Assembly: GCF_018917145.1 (NCBI RefSeq)
Contig: NZ_JAHLOD010000023.1
Location: forward strand, 1 to 56,653
Direction of reading: 5' to 3'
DNA: 56,653 nt
DNA from: Clostridium bornimense
Lineage (GTDB): Bacteria > Bacillota > Clostridia > Clostridiales > Clostridiaceae
Position numbers and translations under genes: made by a program. Below the pieces are notes generated by a model. The model ran no database searches and was not told the origin of the DNA. It saw only the letters and a list, made by a program, of their open reading frames with translations. Position 1 is the first letter of the stretch; the number at the start of each line of letters is the position of its first letter. Positions 56,175 to 56,653 of the stretch are shown here, piece by piece.

Positions 56175-56516
56175 ATGAGTAAAGCTTTGGAAAAACAAAT
56201 ACGATATGAATTAACAAAACAAATGTTTTTAGATTTATATTATGATGATAAAATCACAGAAGAGCAGTTAAAAGAAAAGTTATTACAAGAGTACATCGAT
56301 GCTGGATATTATTATAAAAGTTTTGATGATATAACTATAGAAGACATGGAAGAAGCAGTATATCAATATTATAAATCAATGGGATTTAACTTTGAAAATT
56401 TTGATGAAATCATTAATTATGATATTGATTCGCAGCCCATTACAGAGGATACATTTAAAACTTATGAAAAAATGATTGATAGATTAGAAAAAGAAAACTT
56501 TGTTATATACAAGTAA
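56175..56516 (+). CDS. Unknown small acidic protein beside the right IS
   Basis: A 113-aa helical, acidic protein, rich in Tyr and Glu, with no signal or membrane segment and no recognised domain. GTGAGGTG precedes ATG 56175; an in-frame GTG at 56166 overlaps that site. The gene looks intact (stop at 56514), but only 18 bases separate it from the insertion sequence, so any original downstream partner is lost or unseen. Confidence 0.65.
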   Translation: MSKALEKQIRYELTKQMFLDLYYDDKITEEQLKEKLLQEYIDAGYYYKSFDDITIEDMEEAVYQYYKSMGFNFENFDEIINYDIDSQPITEDTFKTYEKMIDRLEKENFVIYK

Positions 56517-56534
56517 AAAAGAACTATCCCATTA

Positions 56535-56653
56535 TGATCTGACTCCTGTCAAGTAGACAATCAAAATAAATAAAAGATATATGATGATGCGACTACGTTG
56601 TTAGTCGCATTTATCATGATGCTCTTTTTTTCTTTGCTTCTAATTCTGCTTTA
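56535..56653 (-). mobile_element. Right end of the same insertion sequence, inverted
   Basis: Reverse complement of bases 1-119, with terminal repeat TGATCTGACTCCTGTCAAGT at the inner edge and the tail of the ORF running out of the window on the minus strand. The two copies thus face each other with the same ends inward. Confidence 0.75.

Noticed and set aside
1-56653. A 56-kb composite transposon flanked by inverted IS copies
   Set aside because: The interior holds ordinary chromosomal genes (sbcDC, aminopeptidase, MgtC, amylase), and shared contig ends at a repeated IS explain the pattern more simply.

Overview
The window is about 56.6 kb of very AT-rich DNA. It has clostridial-type Shine-Dalgarno sites (AGGAGG/AGGGGG), many TTG/GTG starts, short intergenic gaps ending in classic hairpin-plus-U-tract terminators, and gene families typical of Clostridium sensu stricto (low-GC Firmicutes). 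I cannot name the species. No rRNA, tRNA, CRISPR array or prophage was seen. The first and last 119 bases are, as far as I can align them by eye, perfect reverse complements of each other. Each looks like the end of the same TG...CA-bounded insertion sequence, and each carries the tail of an ORF, so the window is most likely a chromosomal contig that stops at two copies of a repeated IS. | Region 1 (0.26-27.9 kb) is a dense defence-like island. It starts with a three-gene operon: an AddA/UvrD-like helicase without a nuclease domain, an AddB-like protein that keeps the iron-sulfur cysteine pattern, and a second UvrD-like helicase. Next is a type I restriction-modification locus (regulator, hsdM, hsdS, a Fic protein, hsdR) with an autoregulation-type promoter/operator array, followed closely by a HelD-like helicase. 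Then come a NERD protein plus UvrD helicase pair, a zinc-ribbon protein, a NERD-HRDC protein, and a PLD-SF2 helicase-DUF3427 protein trailed by two unknown genes. A decayed Rpn-type gene, a DNA polymerase beta-type nucleotidyltransferase and a MazG-like pyrophosphohydrolase close the region. Four SF1 helicases and two SF2 motors lie in 24 kb. | Region 2 (28.0-35.4 kb) is mixed: a sortase-anchored surface protein with three X2-like domains on the minus strand, a GT4 glycosyltransferase, a DUF368 pseudogene (internal deletion plus frameshift), a two-gene RES-domain/DUF4325 operon that is a good candidate for an undescribed NAD-targeting toxin-type or defence module, and an M24 aminopeptidase P. 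| Region 3 (36.0-43.1 kb) is an unusual Hsp70 cluster: two short, divergent DnaK-like proteins, a GrpE-like protein, a membrane-anchored TPR protein, a membrane-anchored J-like/TPR protein whose HPD motif is replaced by PPE, and a small exported protein. A G-rich, highly foldable non-coding stretch ending in a terminator follows (about 43.2-43.5 kb) and is probably a structured RNA. | Region 4 (43.5-56.5 kb) looks like ordinary chromosome: sbcD-sbcC, a flotillin on the minus strand, an acidic protein with a possible C-terminal winged helix, a BcsA-like glycosyltransferase with a PilZ domain, an MgtC-family protein, a lipoprotein GH13 amylase and a small unknown protein beside the right IS. Two families of short interspersed repeats link the regions: five copies of a roughly 32-38 nt element beginning ACCACTACTTT, and three copies of GTACGTCACGTAAGATTTT, two of which form terminators around the decayed Rpn gene.
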